A stretch of DNA of 33,244 nucleotides from Deltaproteobacteria bacterium (GCA_025353585.1 JANXOM010000262.1:1-33244), one strand, 5' to 3'. Shown: positions 19,560 to 28,474, counted from the stretch's first letter. A program made the numbers and translations. Notes: generated by a model from the letters alone, not told the origin.

Positions 19560-21035
19560 TCAGTCTCCGCGATAGAGCCGCGCCAGGTCGACAAGCTCGA
19601 CGTCGGGCCGTTTGCGAGCAGCCGCCACGAGGTCTTTGCTGAACCCTCCGCGCGAGAAGAGAAGGAGCCGGGTCGTCGTGACGACCGCACGACTGCCCAG
19701 CTTCTGGCGGAGCACGTCGAGCCGAGCAAGGTCTGCCATACCCCGTGGCACGGTGCCTCCCTTGGCTTCGCCGATGGCGAGGATGACCGGACGGCGGTGC
19801 CCGGGGGCCGGGTCGCCCAGGGCGACGACATCGAGCTCGAAGCGTTCGTGTCGGTCGGCGTCGTTGATGCGAGTGAAGCCGACCGCCGTCGGTCGACCAC
19901 CGAGCGTGGCGACGGAGGCGAATCGCAGGGTCCAGTCGCGCGCGAGATCCTCGAAATGCGGCCCGAGGACCTGGGTGTCGAACCGGACGGCGGCGGCGGG
20001 CCACGCGTCCCGCGCTCGCCTGGCTTCGAAGCGCGCCAGATCCGGGCGGACCACGGCGTGGTGAAAGCGCAGCATCGTATCGGCGGTGCGGATCACGGGT
20101 CGCTTTTCGAGCAGGACGTCTGGATCGCGGCGGATAAAGCCCGCCTTCTCGAGCACGAGGAGCGGGTGCTGCATCGCCTGGTCGGTGCGCCCGAGGCGGC
20201 CGCCGATCTCGTGCTGCGTGTGCGCGCCCTGCGTGATCGCGGCAAGTGTTGATTGGTAGAGCGCGCGGTCGGAAATCGCCGGGTCCTCCGTGAGGAGATA
20301 CCCAGCCTCCGAGAACAACGCGTGCGATGGATCGAGAACTCCCGTGAACAGCCAGTCGACGAAACCGGACACCTTGGTCGGGGGCGTGGCGGCGAGGAGG
20401 TCGCGGTATCCTGGCGTGCCACCGACCGTTGCGTGCACGAGGAACGCAGTCTCGGGATCGCGAATCTTCCAGAACGCGGCCGCTTGCCGAAAGTCGAATG
20501 GCTCGACGAGCAGCTGCAATCCAGCGCGACCGCGCAGAGGCCGTGCCCCGGAGAGGAGCGTGCTCATCACGGACATCGCAGACCCACACAGCAGCAACCG
20601 GAAGCGAGGAGTGAGCCCGCTGCGCGCTTCATCGAATACTCGCTGAATCACGGAAGGAAGCTCGGGCGAAGCCGCTGCGAGAAAGGGGAACTCGTCGAGG
20701 ACGATGACTCGCCCCGCGGCTTGCTGGACGAGGGCGCGGATGGCGGCGTCCCAGCTCGACAGCGCCAGAGGTGAGGACAGGCCGGCCGCGCGAGCCACGA
20801 CGTGTCCGATCGCCTCGAGCGCGCGGGCGGGTTCCTCTTCGAGGCCTTGATGATAGATGGCCCCGGTTGCTTCGGTCAGTGCTCGCAACAAGAAGCTCTT
20901 GCCTTGGCGACGCCGCCCGTAGACCACGCCGAGCTCCGGTCCCCGCAACGGCATGAGGGCAAAGCGGCTCAGGTCGGCCCACGCCTGGTCGCGTCCGAAC
21001 AGGGCGGCCGGGCGAGGCGCGAGCGTCGGGGGCAC
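19560..21035 (-). CDS. Archaeal-type (DUF234) P-loop ATPase with a C-terminal nuclease-like domain
   Basis: This 491-residue protein has an N-terminal STAND-related ATPase of the archaeal ATPase family: Walker A GRRRQGKSF (40-48), Walker B VIVLDEFPFL (110-119) and a sensor-like LLLCGSAMSVM (147-157). A winged-helix region (about 255-310; ALYQSTLAAITQGAHTQHEI) follows. The C-terminal DUF234 part carries a PD-(D/E)xK-like set: E362 in FEDLARDW, D402 in RFELDVVALGD and E423/K425 in AIGEAKGG. Such proteins are common in archaea and scattered in bacteria, often as horizontally acquired genes; their role is unclear. Base composition looks less G+C-rich than its neighbours. It has a GTG start and follows imuA on the same strand by 44 bp. 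Confidence 0.82.
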   Translation of the reverse strand: MPPTLAPRPAALFGRDQAWADLSRFALMPLRGPELGVVYGRRRQGKSFLLRALTEATGAIYHQGLEEEPARALEAIGHVVARAAGLSSPLALSSWDAAIRALVQQAAGRVIVLDEFPFLAAASPELPSVIQRVFDEARSGLTPRFRLLLCGSAMSVMSTLLSGARPLRGRAGLQLLVEPFDFRQAAAFWKIRDPETAFLVHATVGGTPGYRDLLAATPPTKVSGFVDWLFTGVLDPSHALFSEAGYLLTEDPAISDRALYQSTLAAITQGAHTQHEIGGRLGRTDQAMQHPLLVLEKAGFIRRDPDVLLEKRPVIRTADTMLRFHHAVVRPDLARFEARRARDAWPAAAVRFDTQVLGPHFEDLARDWTLRFASVATLGGRPTAVGFTRINDADRHERFELDVVALGDPAPGHRRPVILAIGEAKGGTVPRGMADLARLDVLRQKLGSRAVVTTTRLLLFSRGGFSKDLVAAARKRPDVELVDLARLYRGD

Positions 21036-21079
21036 GTCCGTAAGATATAAGTCTATTTATAACAACTCAACCATTAACT
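21036..21079 (-). promoter_or_regulatory. AT-rich promoter of the DUF234 ATPase gene
   Basis: This is the most AT-rich short stretch in the window. On the minus strand TTGAGT and TATCTT are 17 bp apart and could be -35 and -10 elements. A symmetric TATAA-6-TTATA sequence (21046-21061) lies between and over them. The -10 would be only about 6 bases before the GTG, giving a leaderless or nearly leaderless message. Confidence 0.4.
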
Positions 21080-21763
21080 CTAGCCGTAGCCCGCTGGCCC
21101 CCGGCGCCGCCGGGCGCGCTGCCAGTCGGGGCCGCGCCGCTTGTCCTTGAGCGCGCGCAGCGTGACGCCGAGCTCGCCGCTGGCGGTGCGGGTGCGGAGC
21201 GCGGCGGCGCGAAGCGAGACGAGCGAGCCGAGCGATGGCGATTCGTTCGGCTTGTCGGTCAGGCACACGAGCGCCGCGTCGTGCGCCTGCGCGAGCGTGA
21301 CGAGCCGGCCCTGCGTGGCCATCGCGAGCCGCGGATCGATGCCGAGCTCGACGAGATCCATCACGACGAGCCCGAACGCGCCCGAGCGCAGGAGCCGCTC
21401 CGCCGCGCGCGCCGCCGTGATCGCCGAGGTCACGCGCACCACGACGAGCGCCGCGAGATCGACGCCGCAGTCCGCCGCGTCGGGCGGATAGAACGAGCCG
21501 CCCGACAAGGTCACCCACGCCGCCGGCTCCGCCGCTTGCTGCGCCTCGCACACGAGCTCGATCGCCGTCGTCAGCACCGCGCTCGCGCCGCGCGCCGACA
21601 GCTCGACGAGGCGCCCGCGCAGCGCGGCCAGCCCCCACGGCGCGACCTCGACCTCCGGTAACGCGATGACATCACCGGCGACGGCGAGGGCCGTGGCCGC
21701 ACCACCGCTACCGCCGCCGCGGGCGCGGGCCAGGAACCGTTCGACGTCATCCTTGTGGCCCAC
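21080..21763 (-). CDS. imuA: ImuA-like RecA-fold mutasome protein
   Basis: This 227-residue protein has the RecA-core outline of ImuA, the third component of the ImuA-ImuB-DnaE2 mutasome. Readable elements are the region that should hold Walker A (ELSARGASAVLTTAIELVCE), LSGGSFYPPDAADCGVDLAAL corresponding to the RecA segment after strand 2, a Walker-B-like FGLVVMDLVEL, and the C-terminal TRTASGELGVTLRALKDKRR followed by a basic tail. Walker A lacks the GKT core, so ATP binding is doubtful. The GTG at 21763 is preceded in frame by a stop. A LexA-like site begins 3 bp upstream. The family call rests on layout and context, since ImuA proteins diverge strongly. Confidence 0.72.
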   Translation of the reverse strand: MGHKDDVERFLARARGGGSGGAATALAVAGDVIALPEVEVAPWGLAALRGRLVELSARGASAVLTTAIELVCEAQQAAEPAAWVTLSGGSFYPPDAADCGVDLAALVVVRVTSAITAARAAERLLRSGAFGLVVMDLVELGIDPRLAMATQGRLVTLAQAHDAALVCLTDKPNESPSLGSLVSLRAAALRTRTASGELGVTLRALKDKRRGPDWQRARRRRGPAGYG

Positions 21764-21766
21764 GAG

Positions 21767-21783
21767 CTGCTCATCAGTTCAGT
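21767..21783 (-). promoter_or_regulatory. LexA-like half-conserved box upstream of imuA
   Basis: The plus strand reads CTGCTCATCAGTTCAGT, with a perfect GTTCAGT half, and matches 14 of 17 positions of the M. xanthus LexA motif as I recall it. It sits 3 bp upstream of the imuA start. It is weaker than the imuB and dnaE2 sites, but the same half-site is conserved in all three. Confidence 0.5.
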
Positions 21784-21820
21784 AGCACCACGGTCCGACA
21801 CTCGCCGTCCGGAGTGGCCC

Positions 21821-22030
21821 GTGATCGTACCGTCAGGTGTGCACTGGCTGCTCTGGATCCTGTTTGGACTCGCCGTGTTCTGGCTCTGGGTCTTCTTCGG
21901 CTCGCGCTCGCACTGCCCGCGCTGCGGCCGCGATCTCACGGAAGAGTACGGGCTGGAGACGGGCACCGGTCGACTGCGCAGGACGCGCACCTCGTGCGGC
22001 TGCGGCTGGCATGAGGGCATGGCTCGCTAG
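21821..22030 (+). CDS. Small membrane protein with a zinc-ribbon-like Cys motif
   Basis: This predicted protein of about 69 residues has one transmembrane segment (VHWLLWILFGLAVFWLWVFF) followed by HCPRCGRDL and, 20 residues on, SCGCGW, which together could form a zinc ribbon. The GTG at 21821 follows GGAG by 7 bases. A longer version from GTG 21755 would overlap imuA. It is divergent from imuA and convergent with the M28 peptidase gene, 4 bp apart. I recognise no family. The clear hydrophobic-helix-plus-ribbon layout argues that it is real. Confidence 0.5.
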   Translation: MIVPSGVHWLLWILFGLAVFWLWVFFGSRSHCPRCGRDLTEEYGLETGTGRLRRTRTSCGCGWHEGMAR

Positions 22031-22034
22031 GGGT

Positions 22035-24893
22035 TCAGCGCCGTTGGCGCGGCGCGCCGAACGTCGCGGTCGCGGTCTGCGTCTTGCCGCCGCGCACGTA
22101 CGTGATCTTCACCGTCGTGCCCGGCTTGCTCGTCTGCAGCACGAACATCAGCTCGTTGACGCTGCGGATCTCGGTGTCGTCGAGCTTCACGATCCGGTCG
22201 CCCTTCTGCAACCCCGCCTTCGCGGCCGGGCCATCGGGGATCACGTCCGAGAGCACCATGCCGGGCGGGCGGTTCGGATCCTCGTCGTACGAGGGCACGG
22301 TGCCGAGCGACGCGCGCCGCGGGCCATCGCCGCCGCCCATCGGCTCCGGCGGCGCCTTGACGTACGTCAGCTCGCCCGGGTGGTTCGCGGCCGCGATCGC
22401 CGCGCTCGCCGCCACCATCGCCGCGCGCACGCCGCCCGACGCGTTGATCTTGTCGGCGTCGTCGGTCGCGGTGTGATAGTCGGTGTGCGAGCCGGTGAAC
22501 AGGAACAGCACCGGCGCGCCCGCGACGTAGAACGCCATCTGGTCGCTCGGCCCGTAGCCCGAGCCGCCGATCGAGCACACGACGCTCGCCGCCTCGCAGG
22601 CCGCGGCCGCGATGTCGTGCCACTCCTTCGCGGAGTCGGCGCCGTTGACGTGGAGCTGGTTGTTCCGCATGCGGCCGACCATGTCCATGTTGATCATCGC
22701 GACGACCTTATCTTTGAAGCTCGGGTGCTTCAGGAACCAGTCGGAGCCCAGCAGACCTTCCTCTTCGCCGCTGAACGCCATGATGTAGACGTCGCGCTGG
22801 AGCTCGCCCTTCTTCGCCTGCAGCTCGCTCGCCGCCTCGATCAGCGCGGCCACGCCCGACGCGTTGTCGTCCGCGCCGTTGTGCACCGCGTGCACGCCCG
22901 GATCGAGCGCGTCCGGGCCACCCATGCCGAGGTGGTCGAGGTGCGCGCCGAGGACGATGACGCCCGGCTGCTTCGTCGCCGCGCCCGCGCGGATGACGCC
23001 GATGACGTTGTCGGTCGAGACCGGCACCGGCTCGAGCGCGACGGTCAGCTTGACCTGGTGGGCCTTGATGCCAGCCGCGAGCAGCGGCACGGCGCCCTTG
23101 CGCGTCACGACGATGATCGGGATCCCCGCGTCGCTCGACGCGCCCGCGCCCGCATCCGCGATGCCGCCCGGCCGCAGCTCCGGCAGCGCCGCCTCGTCGA
23201 CCTTCACGTCGCCGTCGTCCACGACGATGAGGCCGATCGCGCCCTTCTGCTTCGCCGTGAACGCCTTGCGGCGGATATCGCCGAGGTCGTGCGTGCGCGC
23301 CGGGTCGAGCTTCGCGCTCGCCGGCACGAACCGGTGCACGAGGACGAGCTTGCCCTTCACCGCGCCGGCGGTCTTGTAGTCGTCGAGCTTGCTGTCCTTG
23401 TCGACGATGCCCCAGCCCGCGGCCACCACCGCGCCCGCGATCTCCTTGTTCGCCGAGTACGCCATCGGCGCGAAGTCCTTCGCGTCCACCGCGGCCCCAT
23501 CGACGACGAGCGCCGTCGCGTCCTTCCGCTCGATGTCGGTGACCATCTCGAACGACTGCCGCCAGCCCGCGCCCACGCCCGGCTCCACGCCGATCGCCGC
23601 GAGTTGCTTCTGCACGTAGTCCGCCGCGTCCCGGAGGCCCTGCGTGCCGATGCCGCGGCCCTCGCGCGCGTCGTCGGCGAGGTACGCCACGTTCGCCTGG
23701 TAGCGATCGACGGGCGCGCTCTCCGGCTGGTACGGCGCGCGCGGCTGGTCCTGCCAGTCGGCGAGGAACACGTTGGTGTCGTGCTCGCCGGCGGCGGTGC
23801 CGGTGACGCGATACGCCTCGCGGCCGTCCTTGCCCTTCAGCGTGTCGCGGCGGTTGCTCGAGAACGACAGCGTCTTGCCATCGGGCGAGAACATCGGGAA
23901 GCCGTCGAAGCTCGGGCCGGTGGTGATGCGCTCGAGGTGGCTACCGTCGAGGTCGATGCCGAAGAGATCGAACTCGGGGCCGCGCGGCGCCAGGTAGTTC
24001 GACGCGAACATGATCCGCTTGCCGTCGGGGTAGAAGAACGGCGCGAACGAGGCGCCCGGCAGGTACGTCAGGCGACGCGCGTCGGTGCCGTCGGAGTTGC
24101 CGACCCAGATGTCCATCTTCGTCGGCTTGACGAGGTTCTGCGCGAGCAGCGCCTTGTAGTCCTCGAGGTCCTTGCCGGTCGGGCGCGAGGTGCGCCACAC
24201 GAGCTTGGAGCAGTCCGGCGAGAAGAACGCGCCGCCGTCGTAGCCCGGCAGATCCGTCAGCTGGCGCAGGTGCGAGCCATCGGCGTCCATGCGCCAGAGC
24301 TCGAGATCGCCGCTGCGCGTCGACGTGAACACGATGCTGCCGTCGGTGGCGCACACGGTCGCCTCGGCGTCGTAGCCGGGCGAGTCCGTCAGCTTGCGGA
24401 GGTTCGAGCCGTCGGCGTTGGCGCGGTAGATGTCGTAGTCGAAGAGCCCCCAGTAGTAGCCCTTCGACATGTCGGGCGGCGTCGGGCAGGCGGCGCTCTT
24501 CTCGTGCGTCGAGGCGTAGATGATCTCCTTGTCGCCCTTGAGGTAGTAGCTGCACGTCGTGCGGCCCTTCCCGGTCGAGACGAGCGTGTGCGAGGCGAGC
24601 GCGGGGTTGCCGGTGACCGGCATCTCCTCGATCTGATCGCACTCGTACGGCTTGTGGTTCGTCTGGAAGATGAGCTTGTCGCCGCCGAACGACCAGTACG
24701 CCTCGGCGTTGTCGGCGCCGAACGTCATCTGGCGCAGGTTCTTCAGGTGGCCTTCGCCGGGGAGCGCGAGGTCCTTCGCGTCGGCCACGGGCGGCGGTGA
24801 CGCCACGGTGACGAGGTTCTGCGCGGGCTCGGGCGGGCAGCACGCAGCGACGAGCAGCGAGGGGAGAAGACCAGCAAACAAGGACGCACGCAT
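22035..24893 (-). CDS. M28 metallopeptidase lipoprotein with TolB-like propeller and PDZ domain
   Basis: This exported lipoprotein of 952 residues has lipobox VAAC (Cys18). Residues about 50-380 hold TolB/PD40-type beta-propeller repeats (for example YRANADGSNLRKLTD, WRMDADGSHLRQLTD, FSPDGKTLSFSSNRR). A PA-like insert spans about 460-620. The M28 zinc aminopeptidase core follows: H651/D653 in GAHLDHLG, D675 in GADDNASG, E710-E711 in SGEEEGLLGS, D737 in INMDMVG and H807 in DYHTATDD. A PDZ domain (about 875-945; LSDVIPDGPAAKAGLQKGD) closes the protein. All metal ligands are present. It probably cleaves peptides at the cell surface. The ATG at 24893 was chosen because the signal peptide starts there. 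It is divergent from the porin gene with 40 bp between. Confidence 0.92.
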   Translation of the reverse strand: MRASLFAGLLPSLLVAACCPPEPAQNLVTVASPPPVADAKDLALPGEGHLKNLRQMTFGADNAEAYWSFGGDKLIFQTNHKPYECDQIEEMPVTGNPALASHTLVSTGKGRTTCSYYLKGDKEIIYASTHEKSAACPTPPDMSKGYYWGLFDYDIYRANADGSNLRKLTDSPGYDAEATVCATDGSIVFTSTRSGDLELWRMDADGSHLRQLTDLPGYDGGAFFSPDCSKLVWRTSRPTGKDLEDYKALLAQNLVKPTKMDIWVGNSDGTDARRLTYLPGASFAPFFYPDGKRIMFASNYLAPRGPEFDLFGIDLDGSHLERITTGPSFDGFPMFSPDGKTLSFSSNRRDTLKGKDGREAYRVTGTAAGEHDTNVFLADWQDQPRAPYQPESAPVDRYQANVAYLADDAREGRGIGTQGLRDAADYVQKQLAAIGVEPGVGAGWRQSFEMVTDIERKDATALVVDGAAVDAKDFAPMAYSANKEIAGAVVAAGWGIVDKDSKLDDYKTAGAVKGKLVLVHRFVPASAKLDPARTHDLGDIRRKAFTAKQKGAIGLIVVDDGDVKVDEAALPELRPGGIADAGAGASSDAGIPIIVVTRKGAVPLLAAGIKAHQVKLTVALEPVPVSTDNVIGVIRAGAATKQPGVIVLGAHLDHLGMGGPDALDPGVHAVHNGADDNASGVAALIEAASELQAKKGELQRDVYIMAFSGEEEGLLGSDWFLKHPSFKDKVVAMINMDMVGRMRNNQLHVNGADSAKEWHDIAAAACEAASVVCSIGGSGYGPSDQMAFYVAGAPVLFLFTGSHTDYHTATDDADKINASGGVRAAMVAASAAIAAANHPGELTYVKAPPEPMGGGDGPRRASLGTVPSYDEDPNRPPGMVLSDVIPDGPAAKAGLQKGDRIVKLDDTEIRSVNELMFVLQTSKPGTTVKITYVRGGKTQTATATFGAPRQRR

Positions 24894-24933
24894 GCGCGCG
24901 AGGGTACACGCGAACGCGTATGCTCGCGCCTCG

Positions 24934-26304
24934 ATGCGCCTCGGGTTGTTTGTCGCGGCCAGCGCGCTGGCCACCCTCGCCACGCCTACCCTCGCGCGCG
25001 CCGATGACCCGCATGAAGACGACGGCATCGACGACGACTCGTACCTCCTGCCGCACCCGCACGCGCGCTGGTGGCTGTCCGCGCAGGCGAACGTCATCGC
25101 GCAGTTCCAGCCCGGGCTGCACTCGCCGTACGCGGGCAAGAACAGCTTTCTGCCGGACGATCACGCCGCGATCTCCTCGGTCGAGACGGTCTACGGCGCG
25201 TACCAGATCACGTCGACCACGGCCGTCATGGTCGCCGGCGAGTCGGCGGGCGGCGGCGGCCTCTCGCAGGCGCTCGGCATCGCCGGGTTCACCGATGTCG
25301 ACGTCGTGCGGAACCCCACGCTCGGGCCCGCGCCGTACATCGCGAAGGCGATCATCGAGCAGATCATCCCGCTGTCCGATGAACGTGTCACCGCAGGGAA
25401 CGCGCCGTGGAACGTGCTCCGCCGCGTGCCCGCGCGCCGGCTCGTGCTGCGCGCCGGCAAGCTCGCGACGACCGACACGTTCGACGTCAACGCGTCCGGC
25501 AGCGACAGCCACCTCCAGCTCATGAACTGGTCGCTCGTCAACAACGGCGCGTACGACTACGCCGCCGACACGCGCGGCTACACGCTCGGCGCGACCGTCG
25601 AGTACATCGCGCCGCGGTGGGCGCTGCGCTACGGCGCGATGCTGATGCCGACGGTCGCGAACGGCCCGGATTACGACTACAAGATCGCGCACGCGCGCGG
25701 CGAGCAGCTCGAGCTCGAGCTCCACGAGTGCATCGGCGGGCACGCCGGCGTCGTGCGCATCCTCGGGTTCCTGAACCACGCGAAGATGGGCAACTACGAG
25801 GAGGCGATCGCGGTGGTCCGCCAGGGCATCCTCGACACGCCGGACATCACGTCGACGCGGCTCGTCGGCCGCACGAAGCACGGCATCGCCATCGGCTGGG
25901 AGCAGGCGCTGCCGCACGACGCCCGCGCGTTCGCCCGCGTCGGCTGGTCCGACGGCCAGAACGAGACGTTCGCGTACACCGAGATCGACAACTCCGTCGC
26001 GGCCGGCGCGGACATCCAGGGCACGGCGTGGGGGCGCGCGGCCGACCGCGTCGGGCTCGCCGTCGTGACGAACGGGCTCTCGACGCCGCACCGCGATTAC
26101 CTCGCGCTCGGCGGCCTCGGCTTCATCCTCGGCGACGGCGCGCTGCACTACGGGCGCGAGGACATCGTCGAGGCGTACTACACGGCGCGCGCGTATCGCG
26201 GCATCTCGCCGGCGGTGGACATCCAGGTGGTCGATCACCCCGGGTACAACACCGACCGCGGGCCGGCCGTCGTCGGGTCGCTGCGCCTGCACGTGGAGTT
26301 GTGA
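24934..26304 (+). CDS. OprB-family carbohydrate-selective porin
   Basis: This outer-membrane beta-barrel protein of 456 residues has an N-terminal signal peptide ending LARA (about residue 22). Family features are the run of amphipathic strands and the C-terminal pattern IGWEQALPHDARAFARVGWS, ETFAYTEIDNS, GTAWGRAADRVGLAVVTNGL, HRDYLALGGLGFILGDG and EDIVEAYY, which match OprB-type sugar porins closely. The protein ends with Leu rather than the usual aromatic residue. The ATG at 24934 gives the signal peptide; the frame is open far upstream. It lies 2 bp before moeA, so the two probably share a transcript although their jobs look unrelated. Confidence 0.88.
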   Translation: MRLGLFVAASALATLATPTLARADDPHEDDGIDDDSYLLPHPHARWWLSAQANVIAQFQPGLHSPYAGKNSFLPDDHAAISSVETVYGAYQITSTTAVMVAGESAGGGGLSQALGIAGFTDVDVVRNPTLGPAPYIAKAIIEQIIPLSDERVTAGNAPWNVLRRVPARRLVLRAGKLATTDTFDVNASGSDSHLQLMNWSLVNNGAYDYAADTRGYTLGATVEYIAPRWALRYGAMLMPTVANGPDYDYKIAHARGEQLELELHECIGGHAGVVRILGFLNHAKMGNYEEAIAVVRQGILDTPDITSTRLVGRTKHGIAIGWEQALPHDARAFARVGWSDGQNETFAYTEIDNSVAAGADIQGTAWGRAADRVGLAVVTNGLSTPHRDYLALGGLGFILGDGALHYGREDIVEAYYTARAYRGISPAVDIQVVDHPGYNTDRGPAVVGSLRLHVEL

Positions 26305-26306
26305 GC

Positions 26307-27497
26307 ATGCACAGCGTCGAGGAGGCCACGCGCGCCGTGGTGGAGGGCATGACGCGCTTGTCGACGGAGACGATCGCGCTGCAGGGCGGTCACGGGCGCA
26401 TTCTCGCCGCCGATGTCTTCGCGGGCCGCAACCTGCCCGGCTTCGATAACTCCGCGATGGACGGGTACGCGGCGCGCGCGGCGGAGCTGCCGGCCACGCT
26501 GCCCGTCGCCTTCGCGGTGGCCGCCGGGGACGGGCTCCGCGCCGAGGCGATGCCCGCGCGTCACGCCGCCCGGATCTTCACGGGCGCGCCGCTCCCGCCG
26601 GGCGCCGACACGGTCGTCATCCAGGAGGACGTCTCGCACGAGGGCGAACAGGTCACGCTGCCGGCGGCGGCGGTCGGCGACAACGTGCGGCGCGCCGGCG
26701 AGGACATCGCGATCGGCGAGCTCGCGCTCCGGGCCGGCACCCGGCTCGGCGGCGCAGAGCTCGGGCTCCTCGCCGCGCTCGGCTTCGCGCAGATCGCCGT
26801 GGTGCGCGCGCCGCGCGTGGCGCTGATCGCGACGGGGGACGAGCTCGTCGACGTTTCGACGGTGCCGGGCCCCGGCCAGCTCGTGGACTCGTCGGCGCAC
26901 GCGCTGGCGGCCATGATCGCGGATGCGGGCGCGCGCGCGACGTACATCGGGATCGCGCGCGACGATCCGATGACGATGGCGGCGCTGATCGCGAGCGCGT
27001 TCGATCACGACGTGGTGATCACGACGGGCGGCGTGTCGGTCGGCGACCGCGACCACGTGCGCGCGGCGCTCACCTCGGCGGGCGTGCAGCTCGAGCTGTG
27101 GAAGGTCGCGATGAAGCCGGGCAAGCCGTTCTCGTTCGGGATGAGTGGCGTGGTCCCGGTGTTCGGGCTGCCGGGCAACCCGGTGTCGACGTTCACCGCG
27201 TTCGAGCTGTTCGTGCGGCCGGCGCTCCTCGCGCTGCAGGGCGCGACGGTGACGCAGCGACCGCGCGCGCCGGTGGTGCTCGGGCGCGGCTATCGCAAGC
27301 AGGCGGGCCGGGCGCACTTCCTGCGCGCGCACGTGGTGCGCACCCAGGATCAGCTGATCGCGCACGTACACCCGAAGCAGGGGAGCGCGATGCTGTCGTC
27401 GCTCATCGGGTGCAACGCGCTCGTGGAGCTCGTGGCGGAGATGACGGACGTGTTGCCGGACACCGTGGTCCCGGCGATCTTGCTGGAGGCGGTATGA
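26307..27497 (+). CDS. moeA: Molybdopterin molybdenumtransferase MoeA
   Basis: This 396-residue enzyme inserts molybdate into adenylated molybdopterin to make the molybdenum cofactor. Landmarks are PGFDNSAMDGYA (44-55) and FTGAPLPPGADTVV (91-104) in the N-terminal half; ATGDELVD (175-182); TTGGVSVGDRDHV (239-251); MKPGKPFSFG (269-278); and GLPGNPVS (287-294) in the MogA-like domain. GGAG 8 bases upstream, inside the porin stop region, supports the ATG. Its stop overlaps the next gene start as ATGA. No other molybdenum-cofactor gene or molybdoenzyme is visible in the window. Confidence 0.95.
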   Translation: MHSVEEATRAVVEGMTRLSTETIALQGGHGRILAADVFAGRNLPGFDNSAMDGYAARAAELPATLPVAFAVAAGDGLRAEAMPARHAARIFTGAPLPPGADTVVIQEDVSHEGEQVTLPAAAVGDNVRRAGEDIAIGELALRAGTRLGGAELGLLAALGFAQIAVVRAPRVALIATGDELVDVSTVPGPGQLVDSSAHALAAMIADAGARATYIGIARDDPMTMAALIASAFDHDVVITTGGVSVGDRDHVRAALTSAGVQLELWKVAMKPGKPFSFGMSGVVPVFGLPGNPVSTFTAFELFVRPALLALQGATVTQRPRAPVVLGRGYRKQAGRAHFLRAHVVRTQDQLIAHVHPKQGSAMLSSLIGCNALVELVAEMTDVLPDTVVPAILLEAV

Positions 27498-28408
27498 GCG
27501 AGAGCAGTAGCGAGACGGCAGTGAAGCTCGAGGTGGCGGCGGCCGAGGCCGGCCGGGTCGACAAGGCGATCGCGAAGCGCTTTCCGGAGGCCGGGCGGCG
27601 CGCGCTGGCGCGGCTGTTCGCCGACGGCGCGGTGAAGATCGGCGCCAAGCGCGCGGCGAAGGGCGACTTCGTGGCGGCGGGCGACGTCATCACGCTCGCG
27701 CACGCGCCGCTGACGGGGGACGCGCTGCGGCCGCTCCCGGATCCGGCGGCGCTGGCCCTGCTCGACGTGCTGCTCGAGCGCGCGGACCTGGTCGCGGTGA
27801 GCAAGCCGGCCGGGATGCCGTCGCAGCCGCTGCGCGCCGGCGAGCTCGGGACGGCCGCCAACGCGATCGCGGCGCGCTGGCCGGAGTGCGCCGAGCTCGG
27901 CGACGACGTGCGCGACGGCGGGCTCGTGCACCGCCTCGACGGCGGCACGTCCGGCATCCTGATCGCCGCGCGCACCGAGGTCGAGTACCGCGCGCTGCGC
28001 GAGGCGTTCGGCGCCGGGAAGATCGCGAAGACGTACCTCGCGATCGTGCATGGCCGGCCCGTGGCGAGCGAGTGCGAGGCGGCGCTCGCGCAGCGCGGCG
28101 ACCACGTGGTGGTGGACGTGGTGCAGGGGCTGTCGGCGCACACGACGTTCACCGTCGAGCGGACGGCGGCGGACTACGCGCTCGTGCGGTGCGCGGCGCA
28201 CACCGGACGGATGCATCAGGTGCGCGCGCACCTGGCGCACGTGGCCTCGCCGATCGCCGGGGACACGCGGTACGGCGGGTTCGACGTGCCGGATCACCCG
28301 GGGTTCTTCCTGCACGCGGCGACGCTGACGCTGCCCGACGGCACCGCGCTCGACGCCACGCTGCCGGCGCGCTTCACGGCGGCGCTCGTGGCGTGCGGGC
28401 TGGGATAA
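27494..28408 (+). CDS. RluA-family pseudouridine synthase
   Basis: This 304-residue enzyme of the RluA group isomerises uridine in ribosomal or transfer RNA. An S4-like RNA-binding region (about 18-70; VDKAIAKRFPEAGRRALARLF) precedes the catalytic domain, with VAVSKPAGMPSQP, the catalytic GGLVHRLDGGTSG (Asp149), AKTYLAIVHG and HTGRMHQVRAHLAHVASPI. The target RNA cannot be assigned. The ATG overlaps the moeA stop (ATGA), and GGAGG lies 4 bases before it, so translation is coupled to moeA. Confidence 0.92.
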   Translation: MSESSSETAVKLEVAAAEAGRVDKAIAKRFPEAGRRALARLFADGAVKIGAKRAAKGDFVAAGDVITLAHAPLTGDALRPLPDPAALALLDVLLERADLVAVSKPAGMPSQPLRAGELGTAANAIAARWPECAELGDDVRDGGLVHRLDGGTSGILIAARTEVEYRALREAFGAGKIAKTYLAIVHGRPVASECEAALAQRGDHVVVDVVQGLSAHTTFTVERTAADYALVRCAAHTGRMHQVRAHLAHVASPIAGDTRYGGFDVPDHPGFFLHAATLTLPDGTALDATLPARFTAALVACGLG

Positions 28409-28474
28409 CGGTCTCTTCACACGGCGCAATCCAGCCTTAACGTCCCCGACCGGTGGACGCGTCATGCTGCACGC

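Noticed and set aside
22020..22040. GTTCAGC near the 3' ends of the small membrane protein and the peptidase as a fourth LexA-like box
   Set aside because: The other half of the motif does not match, and it lies between convergent gene ends, not at a start.
23941..26292. A 783-codon minus-strand frame spanning the porin and the peptidase gene
   Set aside because: It crosses two well-supported genes and has the composition of a shadow frame.
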